Below, piece after piece: positions 42,892-51,736 of a stretch of DNA of 64,000 bases. Position numbers and translations under genes: made by a program. The notes under the pieces are model-generated. The model did no database searches. It worked only from the letters and a program-made list of their open reading frames with translations, and was not told where the DNA came from. Each line of letters begins with the position of its first letter. Positions within the stretch are counted from its first letter, which is position 1. This stretch comes from Congregibacter variabilis. Its GTDB lineage: Bacteria > Pseudomonadota > Gammaproteobacteria > Pseudomonadales > Halieaceae. The stretch spans positions 2,976,001 through 3,040,000 of the forward strand of contig NZ_CP136864.1 of assembly GCF_045689235.1 (NCBI RefSeq), in the 5' to 3' direction.

Positions 42892-45195
42892 ATGAAATTT
42901 TTCGCTGTGTATGGATTCCTCCGCGCTGCCTTGGCGGGACGCTTAGCTGGCATTTTGCTGTTGGGTATTGCGCCTCTTTCTGCCACATCACATGGCGAAT
43001 CGCTATTGTCCAAAGACTATCCACCACCCGTGAAGACGGTCGTGGAACAACGCTGCATGGTTTGTCACGGCTGCTACGACGCACCCTGCCAGCTAAAAAT
43101 GGATGCATGGATGGGTCTCGAGCGCGGCGCGAACAAAGACAAGGTCTACGACGGAACGCGTTTGCTTTCAGCAAACCTCACGCGTCTTTACGAAGACGCC
43201 CACAGCATTGAAGAGTGGCGTAAGAAGGGTTTTTTTGAGGTTCTCAACAAAAAGGATCCTAAGCAGGGCCTGATGTATCAGATGTTGGAACTGAAGGAAG
43301 AGTATCCGCTGCCAGATAAGGGGCCATTACCCGATAACTTCGACTTTAACCTCGATCGCGATCAGAGTTGTCCCCAGCCCGAGGAGTTCAATAGTTATCG
43401 TAAAGAGCGTCCCTATCAGGGTATGCCTTACGGTTTCCCGGGTTTGGATCCGGACAAACTGGCGTTGCTTACCTCATGGATTGAAGATGGCGCGCCGGGG
43501 GTAGATGTTGCTCCTCGCTCGGATGCCGAGCTGCGTGCTGTAGATGACTGGGAGCGATTCTTTAACGCCGAAGATAACAAGTCCCGGCTCATGAGCCGCT
43601 ATATTTTTGAGCATTTGTTTATTGGTGATCTGTACTTTGAGGATCTCCATGAGAGCTCGGGTTGGTACAAGCTCGTACGATCACGCACCCCCCCCGGGCA
43701 GCCCATTGATTTGATTGCAACCCGCCGTCCCTACGATGATCCGGGTACCGACGCTTTCTTTTATCGCTTGCAGATTCGCTACGTCAGCCGACTTGCGAAG
43801 CGCCACATGCCGTATGCGCTCAGCGCCGAACGTATGGCTCGCTGGAAGAGCCTCTTTCTTGATCCAGAGTATGCCGTTACAAAGTTGCCCGGCTATCGCG
43901 GCAAGGAGTCGGCGAACCCTTTTGTGAACTTTGAGCAACTTCCCGTGGAGGCGCGCTATCGCTTCATGCTGGAAGAGGCGCATTTTACGATCATGGCCTA
44001 CATCAAGGGGCCGGTGTGTCGTGGCCAGGTGGCGCTCAATGTGATTGACGATCACTTTTGGGTGGCGTTTGTGCGTCCCAATGCCGCTGACCCGGAACAG
44101 CGAGCCGACTTTTTAGCAGCGGAAGCGCATGAAATGAGACTGCCCCAGGCCAAGGGAAGCCTCGTGGTGACGGCACTGCAATGGAACGGTTATGCGAAGA
44201 GCCAGCAGCGTTTTCTGAGGTCTCAGGCCAAGGCCATTGCCAAGGTGATTGACCGCGATAGTCTTAAGCTGGATATGAATCTGATCTGGGATGGCGGCCC
44301 TCAGAAAAATGACAATGCAGCACTTACGGTGTTCAGACACTTTGATAGTGCCACGGTAGTGAAGGGGCTTGTGGGACAGCAACCCCAGACCATGTGGGTG
44401 ATCGACTACTCGCTTCTTGAACGCATTCACTATCTCTTGGTGGCTGGTTTTGATGTTTATGGCGCCGTGGGACATCAGCTGGAGAGCCGTCTTTATATGG
44501 ACTTCTTACGTATGGAAGGAGAGCAGGCATTCCTGTTGTTCTTGCCAGAAGAGGAGCGTGTTGCGGTACGCAATCATTGGTATCGCGGTGCAAAGGGCAA
44601 CGTAAAGAAATACGTAATGTCTCCTGAAAATGCTAAATTTGAACGCGACACCGCGATTGAGTTTCAAAGCGATGATCCCAAGGCAGAGCTTATGGCGATG
44701 TTTAAGGCGCGCATACCCACCGCGGTAAATCTGCGCTACGCCGTTATGGAGCCAGAGCTGGCTGGACTGATGAATAGTCCTAACAAGGCGTTTAGCTACA
44801 TGCCAGAGGTGGCGTTCCTGCAAGTGTTGAGCAGTCGGGGTGAGGCCAGTGTGTACAGTCTGGTGCACAATCAGGCGCACAGTAACAATGCCCAACTCTT
44901 TGCCGAAGAAAATCGCCGTTTACCCGAAGAAGACACCCTCACTGTTGCCCAGGGCTTTATCGGTTCTTATCCAAATATGTTTTTTCAGATCACCCAGGGG
45001 CAGCTGGCCAAGTTCACGGACGCGCTTCAGTCCCTGCAAAGCGATCAGGACTATGAGTCCCTGGTCGATCAGTTCGGTGTGCGCCGAACAGCACCCTGGT
45101 TTTGGAAGCTCAGTGATGATTTCACCGCGTTTTATCGAAAGAACGATCCGATAGAAGCAGGCCAGTTTGATCTTAACCGTTACCAGAATCGTTGA
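42892..45195 (+). CDS. cti: Fatty acid cis/trans isomerase
   Basis: 767 residues from ATG 42892, giving an N-terminal export signal (FLRAALAGRLAGILLLGIAPLSATSHG, in part). The cytochrome-type haem site CMVCHG is at residues 55-60. The length and overall order (PPVKTVVEQRCMVCHGC, DPKQGLMYQMLELK, RPYQGMPYGFPGLD, IKGPVCRGQVALNVIDDHFWV in parts, MDFLRMEGEQAFLLFLP) match Cti. It is a periplasmic enzyme that turns cis membrane fatty acids into trans forms in place, giving quick resistance to solvent or heat stress. Confidence 0.93.
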   Translation: MKFFAVYGFLRAALAGRLAGILLLGIAPLSATSHGESLLSKDYPPPVKTVVEQRCMVCHGCYDAPCQLKMDAWMGLERGANKDKVYDGTRLLSANLTRLYEDAHSIEEWRKKGFFEVLNKKDPKQGLMYQMLELKEEYPLPDKGPLPDNFDFNLDRDQSCPQPEEFNSYRKERPYQGMPYGFPGLDPDKLALLTSWIEDGAPGVDVAPRSDAELRAVDDWERFFNAEDNKSRLMSRYIFEHLFIGDLYFEDLHESSGWYKLVRSRTPPGQPIDLIATRRPYDDPGTDAFFYRLQIRYVSRLAKRHMPYALSAERMARWKSLFLDPEYAVTKLPGYRGKESANPFVNFEQLPVEARYRFMLEEAHFTIMAYIKGPVCRGQVALNVIDDHFWVAFVRPNAADPEQRADFLAAEAHEMRLPQAKGSLVVTALQWNGYAKSQQRFLRSQAKAIAKVIDRDSLKLDMNLIWDGGPQKNDNAALTVFRHFDSATVVKGLVGQQPQTMWVIDYSLLERIHYLLVAGFDVYGAVGHQLESRLYMDFLRMEGEQAFLLFLPEEERVAVRNHWYRGAKGNVKKYVMSPENAKFERDTAIEFQSDDPKAELMAMFKARIPTAVNLRYAVMEPELAGLMNSPNKAFSYMPEVAFLQVLSSRGEASVYSLVHNQAHSNNAQLFAEENRRLPEEDTLTVAQGFIGSYPNMFFQITQGQLAKFTDALQSLQSDQDYESLVDQFGVRRTAPWFWKLSDDFTAFYRKNDPIEAGQFDLNRYQNR

Positions 45196-45730
45196 CTCGA
45201 GCTGCTCGCATCTTTACTCGCTGAGACAGACGACAGTCCTTTGAGCTGCCCTCGACTTGTCATCACGACGGCTGACGGCCCGCCCCCGCTTTACTCGAGC
45301 TGTCTGTGCATCTTGAGTCGCTGACGCAGACGACAGTCCTTTGAGCTGCTCGCGCATCTCCAGCGGCGCCTCAGCACTGTCAGCCGCGCTCGACGGTCGC
45401 TCAAAGAACTACCGCCTGCCTCGCCGCCGCCTGCAGGCGTCGTGTGGTTTTGCATGCGCTGGCGGCTGAAGGCTGATTGGTGGGTCGGCTTCGTTTTGGT
45501 CGAGCGTCCGTCGAGCGCGCTGTTTAATACTCTGTCGCTGATGGAGATGCGCGAGCAGCTCGAGTAAAGCGAAGTCGAGCCACTTAAGACCGGTACACAG
45601 CCTGACTCAAAGGATTGCCGTCTGTCTCGCCCACGAGCGATAAACAAAAAAGGCGGCCCCTTACAGGAGCCGCCTTGTATAGTTCTTGCAAAGCCCACTA
45701 GAGCCAGGGCTTTGCAATTCTGAGTTGCGT
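45196..45730. repeat. Intergenic inverted/direct repeat element
   Basis: A 535-base gap with no credible gene. A 22-base block at 45227-45248 recurs at 45327-45348. A perfect 20-base inverted pair joins 45343-45362 and 45542-45561. Another 16-base pair joins 45287-45302 and 45556-45571. Imperfect arms lie at about 45380-45402 and 45500-45521. A 12-base palindrome is at 45428-45439. The whole could fold into a large branched hairpin. It resembles a MITE-like or mosaic intergenic element; no target duplication was found. An open frame across it on the minus strand is not credible. Confidence 0.6.
45645..45675 (-). terminator. Rho-independent terminator of katG
   Basis: Minus strand: AGGCGGCTCC pairs with GGGGCCGCCT (10 pairs, one G-U) around TGTAA, followed by TTTTTTGTTT. 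It lies 56 bases past the katG stop codon. Confidence 0.9.
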
Positions 45731-47989
45731 TTAGTTCGCCGCTACCATGCTGTCACCGCCTTTGAGATCAAAGCGATCAAGCTTCATGACCTTGCTCCAA
45801 GCTTCTACAAAGTCGTGAACAAACACTTCTTCGGCGCCATCGTAGGCATAGACCTCGGCGATGGCACGCAGCTCGGAGTTCGAGCCGAACACCAGATCAA
45901 CCTCGGTGGCAGACCAACGCATCTCTCCAGTGACACGATCCCGGCCTTCGTAAACATAGGGATTGTCCTTGGTGGGACGCCAGACGTTGCGCATATCCAG
46001 AAGGTTGACGAAGAAGTCGTTATCCAGAGCGTCGGTTTGATCCGTGAGCACGCCGTGCTGTGATCCGCCCGCGTTGGCATTCAGAGTACGCATGCCTGCG
46101 AGCAGCACTGTCATCTCGGACACTGAAAGATCAAGCAGGTCAGCCTTATCTAGCAGCGCTTCAGCCGGCTTACGGTAAGCCTCGTCACTGTAATAGTTCC
46201 GGAAGCCATCGGCCTTGGGCTCGAGCACCGCAAAGCTGTTCACGTCGGTCTGCTTTTGACTTGCATCTGTGCGGCCCGGCGTGAAAGGAACTTCTACGTC
46301 GTAGCCAGCAGTTTCTGCGGCGCGCTCAATGGCTGCAGCGCCAGCCAACACAATCACATCAGCCAGAGAGACCCGCTTGTCGCCCCGCTGAGACTTGTTG
46401 AAGTCCTTTTGGATGCGTTCCAGACGCTTGAGCACCCGAGCCAGCTCTTTGGGATCGTTGGCTGCCCAGTCTTTCTGGGGGGCCAGGCGGATTCGAGCAC
46501 CGTTAGCACCACCGCGCATGTCGCTGTCGCGATAGCTCGAAGCTGAAGCCCAGGCCGTGCGCACCAGTTCTGCAGTTGTGAACTCAGAAGAGAGGATTTT
46601 CGCTTTGAGTTCCGCAACGTCAGATGCATCAACAAGGTCGTGATCCACCGCGGGTACGGGGTCCATCCACATCAGTACTTCTTCGGGTACATCAGCGCCG
46701 ACGTAGCGAGCGCGAGGCCCCATGTCGCGATGGGTCAGTTTGAACCAGGCTTTGGCAAAGGCCATCTCGAACTCTTCTGGATTCTTCAAGAAGCGCTGAG
46801 TGATCTTGCGGTAGCTCGGATCTACTTTTAGAGCCAGATCAGTAGTGAACATGATGGGCTGATGACGCTTACCGTCGATGTGTGCGTCGGGAACGGTATC
46901 CGCGCCGCCACCATTTTTAGGCACCCACTGAGTGGCGCCGGCTGGGCTCTTGGTCATCTCCCAGTCATAGGCATACAGGTTTGAGATGTACATCATGGAC
47001 CACTGTGTGGGTGCCGCAGTCCAGGCACCCTCAAGTCCACTGGTAATGGTGTCTTCAGCGTTGCCTTTGCCGCAGCTGTTGTTCCAGCCCATGCCCTGAC
47101 TCGCCACGCCTTCACCGGCAGGCTCTGGCGCCAGGCAGCCTTCGGGCTTGCGGGCACCGTGCGCTTTACCAAAGGTATGCCCGCCCGCGATCAATGCAAC
47201 GGTCTCTTCATCGTTCATGGCCATGCGGCCAAAGGTCTCGCGAATGTCATTGGCGGCAAGCTGAGGGTCAGGATTGCCATTGGGACCTTCGGGGTTAACG
47301 TAGATCAGGCCCATTTGTACTGCAGCCAGAGGCTTCTCCAGCTTTCGCTCGCCCGTGTAACGCTCGTCTGCGAGCATCACGGATTCAGGCCCCCAATACA
47401 CAAGATCGGGTTCCCAGTCATCTTCGCGACCGCCGGCAAAACCAAAGGTTTTAAAGCCCATGGTCTCTAGGGCAACGTTACCCGTGAGGACCATCAGGTC
47501 AGCCCAGGAAAGAGCGTGGCCGTACTTTTGCTTTACGGGCCACAGTAGACGGCGAGCCTTATCAAGGTTGGTGTTGTCAGGCCAGCTGTTCAGTGGCTCA
47601 AAGCGCTGCTGGCCACCGCCAGCACCGCCACGGCCATCCATGGTGCGGTAGGTGCCTGCGCTGTGCCAGGCCATACGAATAAAGAACGGACCATAGTTGC
47701 CGTAGTCTGCAGGCCACCAGTCCTGGGAGTTGGTCATGATCGCCTCGATGTCGGCTTTCACCTGCGCCAGATCGAGCTTTGCAAAAGCCGAGGCGTAATC
47801 GAAGTTGGGGCCCATGGGGTTGGCTGTGTTTTCGTTTTGGTGAAGCGGGCGTAGATTGAGCGCCTGAGGCCACCAGTCCTGTACCGATTTGGGTTCACCG
47901 TGCATGGAGTCAGCGCTTGCGGACGCTGTAGCCGACAGCGCCGCTGCCATTGCCACACAGAGGGGCAGTTTTTTCTTGAACATAGTCAT
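45731..47989 (-). CDS. katG: Exported catalase-peroxidase
   Basis: 752 residues from ATG 47989, GAGG 6 bases upstream. A signal peptide (MTMFKKKLPLCVAMAAALSA) precedes the mature protein. Active site RMAWHSAGTYR (distal Arg-Trp-His), LTGNVALE, LIYVNPEGPNG (tyrosine of the Met-Tyr-Trp crosslink), and GGHTFGKAHGA with the proximal histidine are present. Both halves of the two-domain fold are complete. It breaks down hydrogen peroxide, here probably in the periplasm. Cytoplasmic KatG forms lack such a signal. Confidence 0.96.
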   Translation of the reverse strand: MTMFKKKLPLCVAMAAALSATASASADSMHGEPKSVQDWWPQALNLRPLHQNENTANPMGPNFDYASAFAKLDLAQVKADIEAIMTNSQDWWPADYGNYGPFFIRMAWHSAGTYRTMDGRGGAGGGQQRFEPLNSWPDNTNLDKARRLLWPVKQKYGHALSWADLMVLTGNVALETMGFKTFGFAGGREDDWEPDLVYWGPESVMLADERYTGERKLEKPLAAVQMGLIYVNPEGPNGNPDPQLAANDIRETFGRMAMNDEETVALIAGGHTFGKAHGARKPEGCLAPEPAGEGVASQGMGWNNSCGKGNAEDTITSGLEGAWTAAPTQWSMMYISNLYAYDWEMTKSPAGATQWVPKNGGGADTVPDAHIDGKRHQPIMFTTDLALKVDPSYRKITQRFLKNPEEFEMAFAKAWFKLTHRDMGPRARYVGADVPEEVLMWMDPVPAVDHDLVDASDVAELKAKILSSEFTTAELVRTAWASASSYRDSDMRGGANGARIRLAPQKDWAANDPKELARVLKRLERIQKDFNKSQRGDKRVSLADVIVLAGAAAIERAAETAGYDVEVPFTPGRTDASQKQTDVNSFAVLEPKADGFRNYYSDEAYRKPAEALLDKADLLDLSVSEMTVLLAGMRTLNANAGGSQHGVLTDQTDALDNDFFVNLLDMRNVWRPTKDNPYVYEGRDRVTGEMRWSATEVDLVFGSNSELRAIAEVYAYDGAEEVFVHDFVEAWSKVMKLDRFDLKGGDSMVAAN

Positions 47990-48131
47990 AAAATCCTCGT
48001 GATATGTCTCGTCTATTAAAGTCTGCCTGTGCCTAAAACGCCTGACCATAGGTCAAGCACCTAATTAGAGTAGGATTTCAGACTCAAACAGTAAAATGAA
48101 TTAAAAATTAAAAGGCGATCTAAAAATACGA

Positions 48132-48770
48132 TCAGTCTGAGTTCAATGTGCGCGTTGTATCGATTGTGGTGCTGGCGGGATGTAGAAGCCTGATGTCCTG
48201 CACCACGAGGATTTCGCAGGCGCCGGGGCCGGTATCCAGACGACTAAGGCTGCTGGGGATCACTTTATTGTCGGGGAAATGAACGTCCACGAGTTCTCCG
48301 GATAGCGCAACAATGGCACCGTTGGGGGTGTTTGCAATTCTTTCTAAAATCACCTCGTTGGCGGGAATTAGGTGCACATTAGACGATGATCGGTTCACTA
48401 AGTTGATGTCTATGGGTGCGTCATAAAGATGCCAGAACATAAAACGATCACCTTGAGCCACCTTGAGTGGGCGAAGAACGGCTTCGTCGGAGAGGACCCC
48501 CCAGCCAAGAGCAAAGTCCCAGGGAGCGAGTGCCGCCAGGTCGTCCCAGCGATAGTGGCGTTTGCTGAGAACCTTGGCGGTGATTTCGTAACCAGCTTGG
48601 GGCGACAGTCGAAATTCACCTACCCTGCGAGGAGGCCCCTCCAGTTTCCACTGTTTCGGAGCATCCGGGGCGAAGACGCCATCGGGTAGTTGAACGCGCT
48701 CAGTGCATGCACTGAGCGTAATCACAGCTAACGCGATCACAAGACCAGGAAGTGTGGGTAGGCGTTTCAT
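48132..48770 (-). CDS. Unknown lipoprotein
   Basis: 212 residues from ATG 48770 with GGGGAA upstream. Lipobox LSAC near residue 22. The mature part contains HYRWDDLAALAPWDFALGWGVLSDEAVL, of which ALAPWDFALGWG is the most notable motif, then FMFWHLYDAP, INLVNRSSSNVHLIPAN and GELVDVH. The phrase with ALGWG and LSD recurs in uncharacterised bacterial proteins as I remember it; I cannot name the family. The gene is in line with katG downstream and the serine-hydrolase fusion upstream. Confidence 0.6.
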   Translation of the reverse strand: MKRLPTLPGLVIALAVITLSACTERVQLPDGVFAPDAPKQWKLEGPPRRVGEFRLSPQAGYEITAKVLSKRHYRWDDLAALAPWDFALGWGVLSDEAVLRPLKVAQGDRFMFWHLYDAPIDINLVNRSSSNVHLIPANEVILERIANTPNGAIVALSGELVDVHFPDNKVIPSSLSRLDTGPGACEILVVQDIRLLHPASTTIDTTRTLNSD

Positions 48771-48812
48771 GAATTCCCCGGGAATATCCATCGCTGCTGT
48801 CTCGGCTCTCCG

Positions 48813-50441
48813 TTAGGGCGATGCTTGGGTGCTGGTGGTGATGTCGCGATAAATGAGCCACTGTCCCGCCGCATCTTGCTGCCATACCACGAGGTAATCA
48901 CCCGCGTCAGTGATGGGGTTTTGCGTGTCGCCGCCCAGCGTTAACTCGTAGCGTCCAAGTTCCATGGCGAGCTCTCCCGAGCGTGTCACTTCCTGTGTTG
49001 TGAGAGTGAGCGAACTACTGCCCAGAGACAGCTCGCCGGTGAGTGACGCCTCCAACTCTTTGAGTCCTACAACCCGTTCTCTATGGGAGCTCATGAAGAC
49101 GACATCGTCAGTATGCAGCGCGAGGAGGCGTGGAATGTCCTGCGCTTTAAAAGCCGCTTCGTAGGCGTGATTGCGATTTTGAATCACCGCTTTGAGATCG
49201 GTGTTGGTAGAGGAGCTATCAAACAAGCCCGAGACTGCCAGTTGCCGGGCTACGGGCAGCATATCGGTCGCATCTTCGTCGTAGTTGATGCCAGTGCCGT
49301 ACCAGGCGATGACAAGATCACGCTTAGCGTCTACGTAGAGTCCCTGGCCCAGGTAGCCACTCTTATACAATCCGCCATCGTCCCAGACTCGGTCCCACTG
49401 CCAGCCGGCGCGCTTGGGGAGGTCGTCGCCATGCTCCAGGGCCAGTCTTTTTAGCGATTCGTCACTTCTGTTGATGCCTGCGCCGGAATTCAGGTCTGCC
49501 ATCATGGTGCTGGCGATATCCGGGAAGCGCCGGGCATCGGTAAACACCCGCCCAAAGCGAGCGAGGTCTCGCAGCCTGGCCATGAGCCCGCCTGAGGCAT
49601 AGGCGTGTCCTTCGGCACTGATGGCCATGAGTGCATCTGATTCTGCGCCGATGCGTTGCCAGATGCGCTCCTGTACCGCTGCCGCATAACTTTGCTCGGT
49701 GATGCGTTCTATCAACAGCATCAGGACATTGGTGTTGGCCGATACATACTCGTTACGCTCGCCGGCAGGCCGCAGGCGCTGCATGCCCTGAATGAGCGGA
49801 ACAAATGCGGGGGTATCGCCCGTGGATGCTGTGATGCCCAGAGCCTCCTCCATGCGATAGACGCAGGTGGAGGTGTCTTGGTAGCCGTCGCTATCACGGC
49901 AATCAATCCCGGAGGCCATGTCAGCAATGTTTTGGACCGAGGTGCCCGCCCAAGCGCTGCCTCTAAGTTCAGGCAGGTACTTCTCGATAGCATCGTCCAT
50001 GTTGACCTTGCCCTGGGCAACCAGGGTGGCAAGCGTGGCCGAGGTCAGTACTTTGGTTACTGACCAGCCGAAGTGCCGCTGTCCGGGCTTCATCCTTGGG
50101 TAGGCTTCGAACACGATACGATCGCCGTGAAGCACAAGCACGCTGTCCAGCAGTGCATCGTTTTCAACATAGCTGGCAAAATCGATCTCTTCGCCGTCAA
50201 CGGTGACGGACGCCACCTCAAGTTCCTGCGAGGGGCTAAGCTCCAACTCGAGCCGGGACTCTCCACGAGATATGGTCGTGCTGCGAAGATAAGACTCCGC
50301 ATGCAGGTGAAACTGCAGGCTGACGTCGCCGCCGCTATCAAAATTCTTTGGCGTTACGCTGGTAAAGCTGTCTCGGGCATCCGTTGCTGCAGCGGCTATA
50401 AGTGGGACGCCAAGTAACAGCATGGCAAGTGCTTTGATCAT
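48813..50441 (-). CDS. Exported beta-lactamase-fold serine hydrolase fused to SnoaL-like domain
   Basis: 542 residues with signal peptide. An N-terminal beta-rich segment (to about 90) leads into a class-C-type/NylB-like core: FGWSVTKVLTSATL (SxxK), EYVSANTNVLMLL (tyrosine motif), and the later SGGLMARLRDLARFG. Residues about 420-540 (NHAYEAAFKAQDIPRLLALHTDDVVFMSS, ..., VVWQQDAAGQWLIYRDI) form an NTF2/SnoaL-like domain. It is a hydrolase of esters or amides outside the cytoplasm. The accessory domain may bind substrate or dimerise. Confidence 0.82.
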   Translation of the reverse strand: MIKALAMLLLGVPLIAAAATDARDSFTSVTPKNFDSGGDVSLQFHLHAESYLRSTTISRGESRLELELSPSQELEVASVTVDGEEIDFASYVENDALLDSVLVLHGDRIVFEAYPRMKPGQRHFGWSVTKVLTSATLATLVAQGKVNMDDAIEKYLPELRGSAWAGTSVQNIADMASGIDCRDSDGYQDTSTCVYRMEEALGITASTGDTPAFVPLIQGMQRLRPAGERNEYVSANTNVLMLLIERITEQSYAAAVQERIWQRIGAESDALMAISAEGHAYASGGLMARLRDLARFGRVFTDARRFPDIASTMMADLNSGAGINRSDESLKRLALEHGDDLPKRAGWQWDRVWDDGGLYKSGYLGQGLYVDAKRDLVIAWYGTGINYDEDATDMLPVARQLAVSGLFDSSSTNTDLKAVIQNRNHAYEAAFKAQDIPRLLALHTDDVVFMSSHRERVVGLKELEASLTGELSLGSSSLTLTTQEVTRSGELAMELGRYELTLGGDTQNPITDAGDYLVVWQQDAAGQWLIYRDITTSTQASP

Positions 50442-50542
50442 GAGGAAGCTCCAGAACCGAAACGGCTATCTTATGTTGTCTGGCGGTATATAGGCTATTG
50501 GACCTACAATCGCGCGCTCTTGCAGCCATATCCAGCAGTCTT

Positions 50543-51721
50543 ATGTACAAAATTCGCACCTACAACACCATCTCGGTCAAAGGCCTGAACCGCTTTTCAC
50601 GGGAGGACTATGAAGTCGCCAGTGAGCTACCGCACCCCGATGCTTTTCTGATTCGCAGCCAGAAGCTCCATGACATGGAGTTTCCCGAGACGCTAAAGGC
50701 CATCGGTCGGGCGGGTGCGGGAGTGAACAATGTGCCGCTGGAGCGCTGCATTGAACAGGGCATAGTTGTGTTTAACGCCCCGGGTGCCAACGCCAATGCC
50801 GTTAAAGAATTAGTCTTGGCTGGAATGCTGCTAGGTTCGCGAGATATCTACGCGGGGATGAAGTTTGTGGAGTCTCTTGATCAGCAGGATGGCCTGGATC
50901 CACTGCTCGAAAAAGAAAAGAAGCGTTTTGCCGGCACTGAACTCATTGGTAAGACTCTGGGCGTTGTAGGCCTTGGAAACATTGGCTCTCTGGTTGCCAA
51001 TATGGGTCTGGCACTGGGTATGAAGGTGATTGGCTACGACCCCGCGATCAGCGTTGAAGCCGCCTGGCGTTTGTCCAGTGACGTCGAGAAGATGGACAAC
51101 CTGAACAGTCTGTTTGGTCGGGCCGATTACATCAGCCTTCATCTGCCCGTGCTTGATGCGACTCGCGGTCTGGTCAGTGACAACCTGCTATCCGGGGTTA
51201 AGCCTTCGTTGGTGCTTTTAAACTTTGCCCGGGGCGAGATCGTCGATAACAGCGCCATTGTTCGCGCCTTGGATGATGGACGAATGCATCGCTATGTGTC
51301 GGATTTTCCGGCTAACGACACTCTCCGCCATCCTGGAATACTGCAAATGCCGCATATTGGTGCCAGCACCGGCGAGGCGGAGGAGAACTGCGCCATCATG
51401 GTCGCCGACCAGCTCATGGATTTTCTGGAAAACGGCAATATCGCGAACTCTGTGAACTTTCCGAATATTGCCCTGCCACGTACCACGCCGGTGCGAGTGA
51501 CTATCACTAATCGAAACGTGCCCAAGGTGCTGAACCAGATCACAGCGATCATTGCTGAGCACGACATCAACATCGTCGATATGCTCAACAAGAGCCGTGC
51601 CGATCTGGCGTACAACATTATTGATCTGGAAGCCTGTCCTACTGATGACTCACTGGATGCACTGAGGTCCATCGAAGAAGTGATCAATGTCCGTGTGTTA
51701 GGGTCGTGCCAATACCGATAG
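50543..51721 (+). CDS. serA: D-3-phosphoglycerate dehydrogenase-like, ACT domain
   Basis: 392 residues from ATG 50543; no strong ribosome-binding site is visible. NAD-binding GVVGLGNIGSLVAN near residue 145, catalytic FARGEIVD (arginine), HIGASTGEAEEN with the histidine, and a C-terminal ACT domain (VRVTITNRNVPKVLNQITAIIAEHDINI in part). The order matches SerA of the short type with one ACT domain. It makes 3-phosphohydroxypyruvate for serine. The following transporter gene starts 15 bases later, so the gene might serve a specialised operon instead. Confidence 0.85.
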   Translation: MYKIRTYNTISVKGLNRFSREDYEVASELPHPDAFLIRSQKLHDMEFPETLKAIGRAGAGVNNVPLERCIEQGIVVFNAPGANANAVKELVLAGMLLGSRDIYAGMKFVESLDQQDGLDPLLEKEKKRFAGTELIGKTLGVVGLGNIGSLVANMGLALGMKVIGYDPAISVEAAWRLSSDVEKMDNLNSLFGRADYISLHLPVLDATRGLVSDNLLSGVKPSLVLLNFARGEIVDNSAIVRALDDGRMHRYVSDFPANDTLRHPGILQMPHIGASTGEAEENCAIMVADQLMDFLENGNIANSVNFPNIALPRTTPVRVTITNRNVPKVLNQITAIIAEHDINIVDMLNKSRADLAYNIIDLEACPTDDSLDALRSIEEVINVRVLGSCQYR

Positions 51722-51736
51722 AACAGGATTATCGCT

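Noticed and set aside
45291..45698. 135-residue minus-strand frame in the cti-katG gap
   Set aside because: It lies across repeats and the katG terminator, is rich in Arg and Ser as expected of random GC-rich sequence, and has no family likeness.
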